Assembly (NCBI GenBank): GCA_039621445.1
Contig: CP154955.1
Span: 13,772,918 to 13,836,917, forward strand
DNA from: Euglena gracilis
Lineage: Eukaryota > Euglenida > Euglenophyceae > Euglenales
DNA length: 64,000 nt
Direction of reading: 5' to 3'
Shown: one piece after another, positions 1 through 11,208 of the stretch
Position numbering within the stretch: position 1 is the first letter of the stretch
Layout: each line of letters begins with the position of its first letter
Notes under the pieces: model-generated
Told to the model about the DNA's origin: nothing
The model's database searches: none
Seen by the model: the letters and a program-made list of their open reading frames with translations, nothing else
Position numbers and translations under genes: made by a program

Positions 1-707
1 GTGTGCGTGTGCGTGTGGTGTGAGTGGTGCGTGTGGGTGTGGGAGTGTGCGTGTGCGTTGTGCGTGTGAGTGTGCGGTGGCGTGGAGTGGCGTGTGCGTG
101 TGCGTGTGCGTGTGCGTGTGCGTGTGCGTGTGCGTGTGCGTGTGCGTGTGCGTGTGCGTGTGCGTGTGCGTGTGCGTGTGCGTGTCGGTGTGCGTGTGCG
201 TGTGCGTGTGCGTGTGCGTGTGCGTGTGCGTGTGCGTGTGCGTGTGCGTGTGCGTGTGAGTGTGTGTGCGTGTGCGTGTGCGTGTGCGTGTGCGTGTGCG
301 TGTGCGTGTGCGTGTGCGTGTGCGTGTGCGTGTGCGTGTGCGTGTGCGTGTGCGTGTGTGCGTGCGGGTGTGTGTGCGAGTGCGTGTGTGTGTGTGTGTG
401 TGCGTGAGTGTGTGAGTGAGTGTGCGTGTGCGTGTGCGTGTGCGTGTGCGCGCGTGTGTGTGTGTGTGCGTGTGCCTGTGCGTGTGTGTGTGTGTGTTCG
501 TGTGCGTGTTGTGTGTGTGTGTGTGTGTGTTGTGTGTGTAATGTGTGTGTTGTGCGTGTGCGTGTGCGTGTGCGTGTGCGTGTGCGTGTGCGTGTGCGTG
601 TGCGTGTGCGTGTGCGTGTGCAGCTGCGTGTGCATGTGCGTGTGCGTCTCGGTGTGCGTGTGCGTGTGCGTGTGCGTGTGCGTGTGCGTGTGCGTGTGCG
701 TGTGCGT

Positions 708-741
<34 letters not shown>

Positions 742-1366
742 TTGTGTGTGTGTGTGCGTGTGCGTGTGCGTGTGCGTGTGCGTGTGCGTGTGCGTGTGTG
801 TGCGTGTGCGTGTGCGTGTGCGTGTGCGTGTGCGTGTGCGTGTGCGCGGTGTGTGTGTGCGTGTGCGTGTGCGTGTGCGTGTGCGTGTGCGTGTGTACGT
901 GTGCGTGTGCGTGTGCGTGTGCGTGTGCGTGTGCGTTTGCGTGTGCGTGTGCGTGTGCGTGTGTGTTCGTGTGCGTGTTGTGTGTGTGTGTTGTGTGTGT
1001 GTGTGTGTGTGCGTGTGCGTGTGCGTGTGCGTGTGCGTGTGCGTGTGCGTGTGCGTGTGCGTGTGCGTGTGCGTGTGCGTGTGCGTGTGCGTGTGCGTGT
1101 GCGTGTGCGTGTGCGTGTGCGTGTGCGTGTGCGTGTGCGTGTGCGTGTTGTGTGTGTGTGTGCGTGTGCGTGTGTGTGTGCGTGTGCGTGTGCGTGTGCG
1201 TGTGCGTGTGCGTGTGCGTGTGCGTGTGCGTGTGCGTGTGTACGTGTGCGTGTGCGTGTGCGTGTGCGTGTGCGTGTGTGTGCGTGTGCGTGTGCGGGTG
1301 TGTGTGCGTGTGCGTGTGCGTGTGCGTGTGCGTGTGCGTGTGTGTGTGTGCGTGCGCGTGCATATG
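1..1366. repeat. GTGCGT hexanucleotide array
   Basis: About 1.37 kb of nearly uninterrupted GTGCGT/GTGTGC units, with short switches to plain GT and single-base variants, running off the left edge. Purines and pyrimidines alternate almost throughout, a pattern that favours left-handed Z-DNA. All frames are open because the unit has no stop codon; the resulting Cys-Val, Arg-Val and Ala-Cys polypeptides are artefacts. It lies upstream of the first recognisable exon of gene A and is probably intronic. Confidence 0.95.
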
Positions 1367-1474
1367 TGTGGAGGCATGTTTGTCGTGAGCAAACAACATC
1401 ACCCCTGCCACCGCCTTCTTAGATCTAATTCTCCCAGTGCACGCTTTCATTCACTCTTTCTCTGTCACACGCAG

Positions 1475-1641
1475 ACAGCCCCCCACACACAACACACGCG
1501 CGCGCGCGCACACACACACATACATGCACGCGCACACACAAACACATACACACAGACACGCACACCCGCACCTACACACTCACACTCACAGACGCACGCA
1601 TGTGCACGTTCATGCACACACACACACACACACACACACTT
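1475..1641. repeat. CA-rich microsatellite tract
   Basis: Imperfect CA dinucleotides with CG and CT interruptions. It is roughly the reverse-strand counterpart of the GT-rich array just upstream, with about 100 bases of non-repeat sequence between them. No gene signal is visible. Confidence 0.85.
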
Positions 1642-1892
1642 CCTGTTCTTTCATCGGGGTATTTTTATCTTCAAAAATTTTAATATAATCTAGTGATCTA
1701 ATTTAATCTAATATCGCTCAAAAAGTGTCCTGTTTGTGACCACAGCACATCGCGTTTGGGTGATAAAACGGGAAGTATTCTATCCACGTGCGAATGATGC
1801 AACAATTCCCTGACGGTTGCATTTTTCCCAACAAAGGAACAATTGCTGTTTTTTTGTGAAGCTGTTGGGCACATTCGGAGATCAACCCCCAG

Positions 1893-2012
1893 CCAACCTC
1901 TGCCGGGCAGCCCATCAGCCCTCGCTGGACCTGCTGGCGCTGGTGGACACCCTGGTGGTGCTGCGGGGAGGGCGGGTGATGTGCGCCGGCGACGCCACCT
2001 TCGGCCAGGGCC
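1893..2012 (+). CDS. Gene A exon A1: end of NBD2 with the switch-His motif
   Basis: The exon starts after ACCCCCAG and reads ANLCRAAHQPSLDLLALV, then DTLVVLRGGRVMCAGDA. This matches the ABCG second NBD, where the pattern is IHQPS..I/LF..FD.L.L...GG.V.Y.GP. The switch-loop His of HQPS is intact, so this ATP site keeps a residue needed for hydrolysis. It ends in phase 1 before GTGGGA. The next exon begins with two bases, so the frame carries through as GQGRFSGPP. Confidence 0.75.
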
Positions 2013-3753
2013 GTGGGAGGCCCCAGTATAAATATTTATTAATGTGTGCAATATATAAAAGTATGTAAATACATATGGGCAGAACCGGTGTGGGGTTGGG
2101 ACGGCGACTCGTGGGACACGTTACGCTGGCAACGGGGGACCGGCACAATTTGTATGATGCAGGGGTCCCGATATACTTTTGCCAGGGGGTGGGGGGGGGG
2201 CAAGATTGCGAGGCAAATTTCACTACCCAGAGTTGAAGACTTAACTCCCAACTGACAACCGCCAACGACTGCCGACAAACTGCTGGCGTTGCACCGCCGC
2301 ATGCGGGTAGGCTTCGACCACATTTCCTTCCACTCTGACTTTCCCCTGTGGAATTTTTGACGTTTCTGCGCACATCACATTAAGGATTGGGGTTAGAGTC
2401 AGGGTTAGAGTTTGAAAAAAATTTGGGCATCATTTAAGTCGGAAAACTCAACGCAAATTTACTCCAATTTCGGCCCTGAAAGCAGGCCTAAATCCCAACC
2501 CCTTGTACCACTCCAAATAACATATTAGCCATTTTTACTTGCTCGCCTCATCAAAACCTTAGAAACCCCCCCCCCCCAATTTCCCCTCAACCCACACACC
2601 GGCGTGCCATGATGGCATGCCCACACACATGGCGTGCCATCATTTTGCGCCCGGTTACACATAAATTCCCCCTTGCCCAGGGGCAGTAGTATGACCGTGC
2701 CTATGTGCGCACTGGCATGGTCCGGCACGTACAACGCAGAATAACCAACGTACGATCAAAGGCCAGTTGCAGAAAGGAGAGGAATCACCGTTTTTTGACA
2801 TTCTCCAGTTTTCCCTCCTTTTTTTTTGCCTTTTGGCCTTTCCCCTTCACCCCAGAGCCAGAGCCCTGTTCCCGGGTGTGCGGAGCTGATTGACTTTCTG
2901 CATACCGCCTGGGGCTGGCTCGCAGTGCACGAAACCAGTGAGCCTTGAAAGTTCAGGTGGCTTGTGTGTTGTGTGAGCTGTGGGAGTTGTGTTGCGCGCA
3001 GAGGGGAGGGCGGGGTTTGCTAAACCGGAGGGTGTGTGGGTTCGAGGAGGGGGTGTCCTCCCCCCTCGTGCCGTCCTGGACCAGAGGGGGTACCAGGGAC
3101 CCCCCATACAGGTCAAAATTTCCCTTCCGGCGCTTTGTGCTGGAGCGTGTTTTTTTGCGTTCCCCAGGGCATTTTTTTTTGGGGCACGAGTGCCCAAAAA
3201 GTGCGAATTTTTGTTGACCGAGAGCGCCCCCGAATCAGGTATTTTTTTAAGTTTGGACCCCCGGGGTGGGAGGGGGGGGGTAGGGTGGGTGGGTCCGCCG
3301 GACCCCCTCCCCCCCCGGGGGGGGTTCCCCCCCGGAGGGGGGTGGGATATACTTTTCGGCGCCGCAGGCGCCGAAAAAATTCTTTTTAGCACTTTTCGCG
3401 ATTTTTCGGCCGGCCATTTTTTGTGGGTCCCCCGGACCCCCCCACCCCCCCCCCCCCCCCCGGGGCCCCCCCCCAGGGGGGTGGGTGGGTGGGGGGGGGA
3501 CCCCCCCCGGTCTTAAAAAAACCCCTGCCCCGAATCCCCCCCCACCCCTGCGGCGTGAAGCCGTCGGGGTGCCTTTCTTCAGCATACCCCCCCCCCCCCG
3601 GGAAACTGTCATGCCCGAGAACCTGTCAGGGTCCCGCCTGGGAAACTGTCAGGGTCCCCGGTACCGGCCAACCTGTCAGTATAGGAAGTTGTCAGGGTCC
3701 CCGGTACTGGCCAACCTGTCAGGTGACATTTTCCCGGGGGGGGGGGTAGGTAG
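2013..3753. other. Gene A intron with element debris
   Basis: No gene. From about 3230 to 3560 there is a C/G-run element core with the hairpin CGGCGCCGCAGGCGCCG. From 3598 to 3730 there are several copies of GGAAACTGTC and GAACCTGTCAGG, the ends of another small element family seen again at 8551, 13697, 23769, 25418, 29058, 39022 and 58780. The first kilobase is unremarkable unique sequence with a C run near 2570. Confidence 0.6.
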
Positions 3754-3952
3754 GGTTCTCCGGCCCCCCGGCTTCGCGTCACCCCAACGCCATCCCGGAG
3801 GTGCCCCGCTACCGCGCCGAGCAGAACGCCGTGCACTGGATTCTGAGCCTCCTCCGCGACCGGGAAGTGGACGTGGTGGAGCAGTATGAGCGCAGCGCGC
3901 TGTGGGCCACGAACGCCCACGCAGGCCGGGGGCACCGCAGCCGAGAGCATCG
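3754..3952 (+). CDS. Gene A exon A2: NBD2-TMD2 linker
   Basis: Begins after GTAGGTAG with two bases completing the split codon from A1. The peptide contains NAIPEVPRYRAEQNAVHWIL and EQYERSALWATNAH. These align with the PDR landmark E-A-I-P-G-V-P-K-I...N-P-A-T-W-M-L-E and the later S-E-L-Y-R-R-N block, which follow the second NBD of full-length PDR proteins and are absent from half-transporters. A donor GTTTTT at 3953 ends it in phase 2, which fits the one-base start of A3. A GC donor at 3925 is a possible alternative end. Confidence 0.75.
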
Positions 3953-4428
3953 GTTTTTGTCTTTCTTGATGCAGAAATGGCGAAGCACAGCTTTATTGAC
4001 CCCAAGATAGCTGGATAGATAGGGTAACCCCCCCATTTGCACTGGCGGGTCGGTATGTCGCTTTCACATTTCTTGAAATTCCGGGGGATGGTAAATGAGG
4101 GAGTCGGTATAAATGGGTCACGGTGCTCAACTGGGGACTGGAGGGGGGCAGGGACGAGGCGATGTGCATTCATCCTCTCCCTGGTTTGTCGTCCAGCCCC
4201 AATGAACAACAGTCCATTTTTAAAAAAAAAAAGGAGGCACTCGGGGAGGCTTTTTGTGTTTTACCGCAACCTCCTTGCTCTTTTTTTTGTGCTTTGCCTT
4301 TGTGTGCATCGGATGCAAGAGAGGGGGTCGGTATAACTGGAATTTCTCCCTGATTTTTCAGGGAGGGTTGGTGTAAGTGGGGGGTTTTGGTATAATTGGG
4401 GGTAGTTCTAAATGGGTGGGTCAGAGAG

Positions 4429-4635
4429 CAGGCTTCTTTTTAAGTCAGCAGACCTCCCCCCCCGGGGGGGAGGGGGGTGGGTGGGTGGGTCTGGGCCGGA
4501 CCCCCCCGGGGGGATCCCGCGCCGGAGGCGCTGGGTATACCTTTTCGGCGCGAAGCGCCGAAATTTTTTGAAAATTGCCTTTAACGGGCCCGATTTTGGG
4601 GGGGGGTCCCCCCGGGGGTCCTAAAAAGAAGCCTG
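4429..4635. mobile_element. 207-bp TIR element, CAGGCTTC family, with 8-bp target duplication
   Basis: Inverted ends CAGGCTTCTTTTTAAG and CTAAAAAGAAGCCTG. The flanks TCAGAGAG (4421-4428) and TTAGAGAG (4636-4643) match at 7 of 8 bases. CAG...CTG ends with 8-bp duplications are the hallmark of hAT transposons. The interior is C/G runs around TTCGGCGCGAAGCGCCGAA. There is no coding capacity, so it is a non-autonomous, MITE-like copy inside a gene A intron. Relatives lie at 45269, 45933 and 50712. Confidence 0.8.
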
Positions 4636-4643
4636 TTAGAGAG

Positions 4644-6321
4644 AGATATTTATTAAAGGGTTGGTGACCTGGGGGGGGGTGGGTCTGGCACCCCTCCCCC
4701 CCAGGGTGAGGGGGGGGGGTCGGGCTGAGTGGGCACCCGAGGGTTTTTCCTTCTATTTTCGGCGATTAGCGGCGAAAAATTTTTGGACCCGGAAATTGAT
4801 TCCCCCCCCCTCAAAAAGTGAGTTCCCCCAACTCGCGGGCCCCCACCTCCCTCCTGCCGAGCCCCCAGCCCCCGCCCATGTCCAAAATGTGACCCACATC
4901 CTGGTTGGGGGCACTATTTTGGTAATAATATCTCCCCTCCCCCCTGGTCCTTGGACATGGGGGGGTTGGATACTTTTTCTCCGTTGTCAAGCAGGAGTTT
5001 TGTACGTGGCATCGCAGTTGTTGAAATCGTGGCCTGCTCGAGCGTCCCCCATGGGGGGCGAGGGGAATGCAAAGGCCATGGGCTGCTGCTTGCCTGCCTC
5101 ACTCCCGTAGGGGGGGGCAGGCTTCTTTTTGTCAGGTATCAGCGAGCCGGCCGGCCTGTTAGGCGATGGTTCCCGTTCCCCTTGGGTAGGGTGGGATGGG
5201 GGACCTTGGTTTGATGGGATTGGTTGCCCCCCCCCCCCCCCAACCCCATCCCCGGCCTGTCCCCGGCGGCTGGAGGCGGCCGCCGCCCCGGACCCCGCGG
5301 CCGCGGACCCGGTGGCCGCAGCGGGGCCGCAAGCTTACCAGGCGTCCCGCCCCCGGCAGTTCGCCCTGCTGCTGCAGAAGTGGGGCCAGCCGGCTCTGAC
5401 CCCTTTCTCCGGGGAGAGTGCTGCTGTCGCGCCCGGGCAAAAAACAACAAGCGCAGGTGCTGCACAAGGGGCTCACGCACCACACAGCACCATAGGGCAC
5501 CACACAGCACCATAGGGCACCGCACAGCACCATAGGGCACCGCACAGCACCACACAGCATCACACACAGCACCACACAGCACCACACACAGCACCGCACA
5601 GCTCTGCACTGTCCGCACATGGCATTCTCCAAATGACGCCACAACCAGGCAATGCAAAACAAAAACCACACAGCAGACATCCCGGTGCAACACACACCTG
5701 GGCCACCCCTGCTCCATGGCTGCCTGTTTTTTTTCTCCTTTCGAAAGGGCGGGTGGCTGCTGGTGGGGAAAGGGGGTTGCAAAAATGGCCGAACCAAGGC
5801 GATTAAAACGAGCCTAGGTTTTGTGCACATTAACCTGCAGGTTTCCCCCAACAAACATAACCGGACATAACAAACACAACAAACATAACAAGCATAACCG
5901 TATTTTTTTTTTAAAGCTTCATGACCCGGGGGTGGGCGGTCCCGGCCCCGGCCCTCGGTCCCGGATGAGCCGCCCCCCCCCCCCCCAGGGGGGGCAGGCC
6001 GAGTGGGTACCCCGCTGGAGGTGGGTGTTTCCTCTATTTTCTGCTTCGGCGCGAAGCGCGAAAATTTTTTGGACCTCAAATTGACCCCCCCCCCCAAAGC
6101 GGGTCCCCCGACCCCTCCCCCCCCCTCCGGCCCCCCAGGTGGCGGGCGGGTGGGTGGGTCCCCCCCCCCTAGAAAAAACCTCTGGCACACAATCAGGTGC
6201 GCCCCGAAGGAGGCGGATTTCAGGGCCACCACCGTTATTTTCTTTTTCAGAACGGTCCCCTCCAGAAGAAGGATTCCCTTCCCACGGCGGATCGGGTGCC
6301 TGACCCCCCGGGGCTCCAAAG
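4644..6321. other. Gene A intron: short repeats and a hairpin-core element
   Basis: Nothing coding. About 5465-5600 is an imperfect tandem array of CACCACACAGCACCATAGGG units. From about 5920 to 6185 there is a C/G-run element with the core TTCGGCGCGAAGCGCGAAA. The 5240-5400 stretch is GC-rich, but no frame gives a recognisable domain. Confidence 0.5.
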
Positions 6322-6457
6322 AAGGCCGACCTCTGGTTGCCCAAAGGCGGCTGTCACCGGCCGCATCCACTGGCGGTGCCGCGTGTACAATTGGTCCCGC
6401 GTCGCGACGTCCGTGATGCTGGGGCTGGTGGTGGGCAGCGCCTTCTGGCAGATCCAA
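6322..6457 (+). CDS. Gene A exon A3: first helix of TMD2
   Basis: Starts after CTCCAAAG with one base, in phase with A2. It encodes IHWRCRVYNWSRVATSV followed by MLGLVVGSAFWQIQ. PDR membrane domains begin the same way (YWRSP.YN..R........GS.FW), so this is the basic entry to the second membrane domain plus its first helix. It ends before GTGACGG in phase 0, matching A4. The first dozen codons are less certain, since an alternative AG lies at 6346. Confidence 0.75.
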
Positions 6458-7350
6458 GTGACGGACCAGCAGTCCGCCCCGGCCGCCGCTGAGCTGGGGG
6501 GCTGTGGGTTGGCTGTGTCTCCCTCCCCTCCCTTCCGCTCCTCCCCTCCTGGAGGTACCTACGGTCGACTGTTTGCCGACCTGGGCCGACCAGCCGTTCC
6601 TGTTTCTGTCATTTTTCCGAAGAAATTTATTATTTTGCTCCACCACAGGAAAACAGTTCTGCACCGTGACCATTGCGGCAAAAAAAATTCTTGTGCTGCG
6701 ACTGCCATGGCAGACAACCTGGTTCATGCCGTGACCATGATTTTTTTTTGCACCATGGCGCCGCAGCGCACCAAGATGGGAAGTTGCCCCCAGAAGGTAA
6801 GGAAAAGGAAATTTGACTTGGGGGCCCCACTTCCCTCTGCCACAGGATCAATCTGCTCTAGGGGTGTCCAAAGTCTTCAATGGTCAAGGATGCCCCACGG
6901 ACACCCTCCTTATTCAGGGGGGGAAAGCATTTTTTTTGTGTTTTCTTGCATTTTTCGATTTTGGCAAAATTTGTGTGTGTGTGTGTGTGTGTTTTGGGTT
7001 TTTATTGCTTTATTGCATTTTTTCTTGGGATTTTTGGATTTTTACCGTAAGTTTTTTGATAATGAAATTCCTCCCAAGACCAAAAATCTTGTCAATTTTT
7101 GGCATTTTTGAACTGGCAAAATGCTTGTTTTTATCCAAATTGAAAAAATTCCCCCGCTGGAGCCAAAATTTTTCTGTCCTCTCCAGCAGAAAGTGTACAT
7201 CCCGGGGGAGCTCTTAAAGGATTTTAAATGCAATTTGCGTTTTTTTTGGCATTTTTTGCGATTTTTTTGATTTTTTTTGTATCGCCTATTATTTGGGGTC
7301 GGTCTGGAAATTATAGTCTTATGCCAAACCCTGCCCCCCCCCCCCCCCAG
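6458..7350. other. Gene A intron, T-rich, no gene seen
   Basis: T-rich unique sequence with a short GT run near 6970-6990 and a 16-base C run just before the next exon that serves as its polypyrimidine tract. No frame gives a recognisable domain. Confidence 0.6.
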
Positions 7351-7454
7351 TTCCTCTGGACAGCATCGCCCGGACCCGCCTTCTCCCTGGTCAGCGTGCA
7401 GTACCTCTCAGTGGTCTTCATGGGCTTCCTCTTCATGAGCACGGCCAGGGATGG
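7351..7454 (+). CDS. Gene A exon A4: TMD2 helix 2
   Basis: The acceptor is a long C tract ending CCCAG. It encodes FSLVSVQYLSVVFMGFLFM and then STARDG, a hydrophobic helix. It sits at the same distance after the GS.FW motif as the PDR helix that precedes the V-V-A-V-E-R-T-V-F-Y block. The donor GGGTAAGAA is the best GT donor in gene A. The phase left (2) does not fit the apparent start of A5, a one-base mismatch within G runs on both sides. Confidence 0.7.
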
Positions 7455-8677
7455 GTAAGAACTGCACCAGAAGAACCCTTGGGATTCTCCCACTGCTCTT
7501 TCATTTTCGTTTTGGAATTTGGGTCACCCCCCCCCCCCCCCGTAAGTTCGGGTTAGGCCGAGTGGATGCCTTCTGGATGAGGGTTTTTTATATATTTTTG
7601 GCACAAAGTTCTGAAAATTCTTTTCACACACCACCATTGACCCTCTAAATCGGGGTACCCAAGTCCTCCCCCTCCTGAGGGGGTACCCTGGGCGGTGGGT
7701 GAGTGGGTGGGTGGGTGCCAACTCGGGTCCTGAGGGTAATTTCTCATTTGGACTAAAATCATTCCATTTTATGGAGGAGAGTCAGCTTTTATGGAGGGAC
7801 ATGATTCTTTTTTTAGCGCACCTTCAACTTCGACACGTGTGGCTCCTGCTTTTGGAAAGTTGTGGATTAGATTGCCGTTGGATGCCGATACCGCCTGATA
7901 CGCATCCAGTGGCAATCCCATCCACAATTTTCAATTGATAAGGTCCCAGTGCTGATGGATGGCTATTTTCATGAGGATGGGAAGGGGTGTGGTTACTGGA
8001 TTTGCTTTGCACCTGAAACTTAGGTTGCTAAGGGTGAAAGGGGCTCATGTCCCTTTTTGGGAGGCGAATTATGGATGTTTTGTTATGCATGGATGGTAGA
8101 ATGCCAATGGGAAAAATCTGTTGGGAATTATATTGGACAAATCCTTAAAATGCCGTGAAGAATTCTGGACGGCTGCTTGAAAGAGCCAGGAAAAATTCTG
8201 GAGGGGGAAAGTTTCTCAACCATTCTTCAGTCATTCTTTGTGAATTCACATTAGATCCCAAGATTATCTGAATTTGAAGTTTCCGAATTATATTTGCAAA
8301 AATTTCTGCAAAAAAGGAAAGAAACGTTTTGTTTTGGTTTTTTTGCACTCTTCCAAAGCCAAATCAACCTTGTCAACTGGTAAATAAACTGAAAAAGAAA
8401 ATCTGCATCCACAACTGGCGCAGAGATCCGAAGAAAATTTTTTTTTGGCATTCACTGCAAGAAATTGGATCTTTGAAAAAAGTTTTTGAGAGAAACTTCT
8501 ACATCGGTGGGAAATGCACTGGACCAAATTTCGTCCAGAATTTTTCCAACAGCAATCACTCTCGCCCAGGTTTGACAGTTTCCCAGGCAGGAGCCTGACA
8601 GGTTCTTGGGACAGTTTCTGTGGGGTCGGGGTGGATCCACAGGCAACGAATCCCCCCACCCCTGAAACCCGGTGCAG
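7455..8677. other. Gene A intron, no gene seen
   Basis: Mostly unique AT-balanced sequence. A fragment of the GGAAACTGTC family lies at about 8551-8625 (ACAGTTTCCCAGG, CTGACAGGTTCTTGGG, then ACAGTTTC again). No coding signal. Confidence 0.6.
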
Positions 8678-8779
8678 GGCGTGGTGACGCGGGAGCGCAG
8701 CGTGTACTACTGCGACAAGGCCCGGCACATGTACTCCCCCTGGATCCTGAACGGCGTCATGGCGCTGTGGGAGCAGGAC
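8678..8779 (+). CDS. Gene A exon A5: TMD2 cytoplasmic loop
   Basis: After GGTGCAG the frame reads GVVTRERSVYYCDKARHMYS then PWILNGVMALWEQD. This matches the highly conserved PDR segment VVAVERTVFYRERAAGMYSA, found between helices 2 and 3 of the membrane domain. The donor is taken as GTCGTC at 8780; GTTGTG at about 8798 is an alternative. Confidence 0.75.
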
Positions 8780-9148
8780 GTCGTCGCCGAAGCCAGAGTT
8801 GTGACCCCGCTCCACATCCAGAGGGGGAGGGAGGGAGGGAGTGGGGGGAGAGGTCCAGCCAACCAGCCTGTTTCTAGCCTGACCCAAAATTCCCATCGTT
8901 AGCTGGAACCTTGGGGGGGGGGGTCGTCAACGACGCCCTGCCTGGGAGTCTCTGTTGATCTGCTTCAACAGTCTAGTGGCGATCGCCATTTTTTACCCCA
9001 CCCAAGGCCCTGGGGCGAACCTACGGAGAGTGAACTGTATTTGGCGCATCATGCCGGCACGAGTTGAACCATGCGCTTGGATGAAGTGTCGGGGGGTCAA
9101 TGTTTAATGAGTAAGCTTGCAAACACACAAGTGCGCGCACACATACAT

Positions 9149-10127
9149 ACAGTACAGTACTGTACCGTACTGTACCGTACTGTACCGTGCCGTACTGAAC
9201 CGTACCGTACAGTACCGTACCGTACAGACCGTACCACACAGTACAGTACCATACAGTACAGTACAGTACCGTACCGTACCGTACAGTACAGTACCGTTCA
9301 GTACAGTACAGTACAGTACTGTACAGTGCAGTACAGTACAGTACAGTACCGTACAGTACAGTACAGTACATTACCGTACTATACAGTACAGTACAGTACA
9401 TTACCGTACAGTACCGTACCGTACCGTTCAGTACAGTACCCTACCGTACCGTACTGTACCGCACCGTACGGTACCGTACCATACAGCACCGTACAATACA
9501 ATGCAATACAATACAGTACAGTACAGTACAGTACATTACAGTACAGTACAGTACAGTACAGTACAGTACAGTACAGTACAGTACAGTACAGTACAGTACA
9601 GTACAGTACAGTACAGTACAGTACAGTACAGTACAGTACAGTACAGTACACAGTACAGTACAGTACACAGTACAGTACAGTACACAGTACAGTACAGTAC
9701 ACAGTACAGTACAGTACACAGTACAGTACAGTACACAGTACAGTACAGTACAGTACACAGTACAGTACAGTACAGTACACAGTACAGTACAGTACACAGT
9801 ACAGTACAGTACACAGTACAGTACAGTACACAGTACAGTACAGTACACAGTACAGTACAGTACACAGTACAGTACAGTACACAGTACAGTACAGTACACA
9901 GTACAGTACAGTACACAGTACAGTACAGTACAGTACTGTGTACTGTACAGTACTGTGTACTGTACAGTACAGTAAGGTGCAGTACAGTACAGGACAGTAC
10001 ACAGTACAGTACAGTACAGTACAGTACAGTACAGTACAGTACAGTACAGTACAGTACAGTACAGTACAGTACAGTACAATACAATACAATACAGTACACA
10101 GTACAGTACAGCACAGTACAGTACAGT
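9149..10127. repeat. CAGTA pentanucleotide array, left block
   Basis: About 1 kb of CAGTA units. The first 350 bases are degenerate (CCGTA, CTGTA variants) and the rest nearly pure, with many CAGTACACAG seven-base variants in register. Every unit makes a GTAC palindrome. The array encodes Ser-Thr-Val-Gln-Tyr in all + frames, so long open frames here are artefacts. It abuts the left arm of the large inverted repeat. Confidence 0.95.
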
Positions 10128-11208
10128 ACAGGTTGCCAACACAAAAAACATACCCCCCCTGACAGCAAAAAAAACATACCCCCCCCTTTTTTTTCAGTTT
10201 TTGTGGCAGCCATAACTTCGGCTGTGCACCATGTTGAGGTCTCGGACATACTCCATATTGTTGCCTGTGAAATACCCATCCAAAAATGTCTCTGTGCATT
10301 TTCCTCGATTCCCCCTCCACCCCGAGTTATGGGCCCCTCAAAAGTGCTCCGCACACGACAAGCGAAAATTTTTGAAAAACATGGATTTTGGGCCGGGTTG
10401 GAATAATAAACAGCTCACCACTCGGGAACCCTAAGGAGTTGGGCTCTGGAACTTGGTGGGTTGGATTGACCATGAAATAGGCTTCAAAAAATATCTACAT
10501 CAAAATTTGCCATCTCGACACCCAGAAAAAGTTATTTTATGGTTTTTGGGGCCAGCTCCAAAAAATTTTAGCCCTTTTTGTGTGGGAAACACACATTTTT
10601 TAGGTTTTCCCACACAAAAAGGGCTAAAATTTTTTGGAGCTGGCCCCAAAAACCATAAAATAACTTTTTCTGGGTGTCGAGATGGCAAATTTTGATGTAG
10701 ATATTTTTTGAAGCCTATTTCATGGCCAATCCAACCCACCAAGTTCCAGAGCCCAACTCCTTAGGGTTCCCGAGTGGTGAGCTGTTTATTATTCCAACCC
10801 GGCCCAAAATCCATGTTTTTCAAAAATTTTCGCTTGTCGTGTGCGGAGCACTTTTGAGGGGCCCATAACTCGGGGTGGAGGGGGAATCGAGGAAAATGCA
10901 CAGAGACATTTTTGGAATGCTGTTTAAGACATGTCATGGGTTAGGGACCTTGAAACTGCGGGAGTCGACCCAGCGCTGACCCCACACAAGCACGCCCCGC
11001 CCCACCCCCCCCGCACCCACCCCTGATTTAGCGATATATTTTGGCTGGGTATTTCACAGGTAAAAAAAAAAAACACATATGGAGTATGTCCGAGACCTCA
11101 ACATGGTGCACAGCCGAAGTTATGGCTGCCACAAAAACTGAAAAAAAAGGGGGGGGGGTGTTTTTTTTGTGCTGTCAGGGGGGGTATGTTTTTTGTGTTG
11201 GCAACCTG
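10128..11208. repeat. Large inverted repeat (palindrome), 460-bp arms
   Basis: Left arm 10128-10589 and right arm 10606-11208 are near-perfect reverse complements around a 16-base loop (10590-10605). The two arms encode the same 80-residue reading frame on opposite strands, a direct sign of the symmetry. The right arm carries about 130 extra bases (about 10916-11045) absent from the left. Both arms end at the CAGTA arrays (TACAGGTTGCCAAC / GTTGGCAACCTGTA). It is intronic, and no coding domain is recognised in the arms. Confidence 0.9.

Noticed and set aside
70-1422. 450-codon open frame of Arg-Val / Cys-Ala / Cys-Val repeats
   Set aside because: Pure translation of the GTGCGT array; all frames are open because the unit contains no stop.
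2013-2070. TATAAATATTTATT as a promoter TATA box
   Set aside because: It lies directly after a coding exon of gene A and inside its intron, with no downstream start of a new gene.
5159-6727. 522-codon reverse-strand ORF
   Set aside because: Long only because of GC-rich, stop-poor element sequence. It crosses two hairpin or C-run blocks and overlaps the well-supported + strand exon A3.
10453-10742. Identical 80-residue proteins on opposite strands
   Set aside because: Both are the same arm sequence of the palindrome read in each direction; no domain and no start context.
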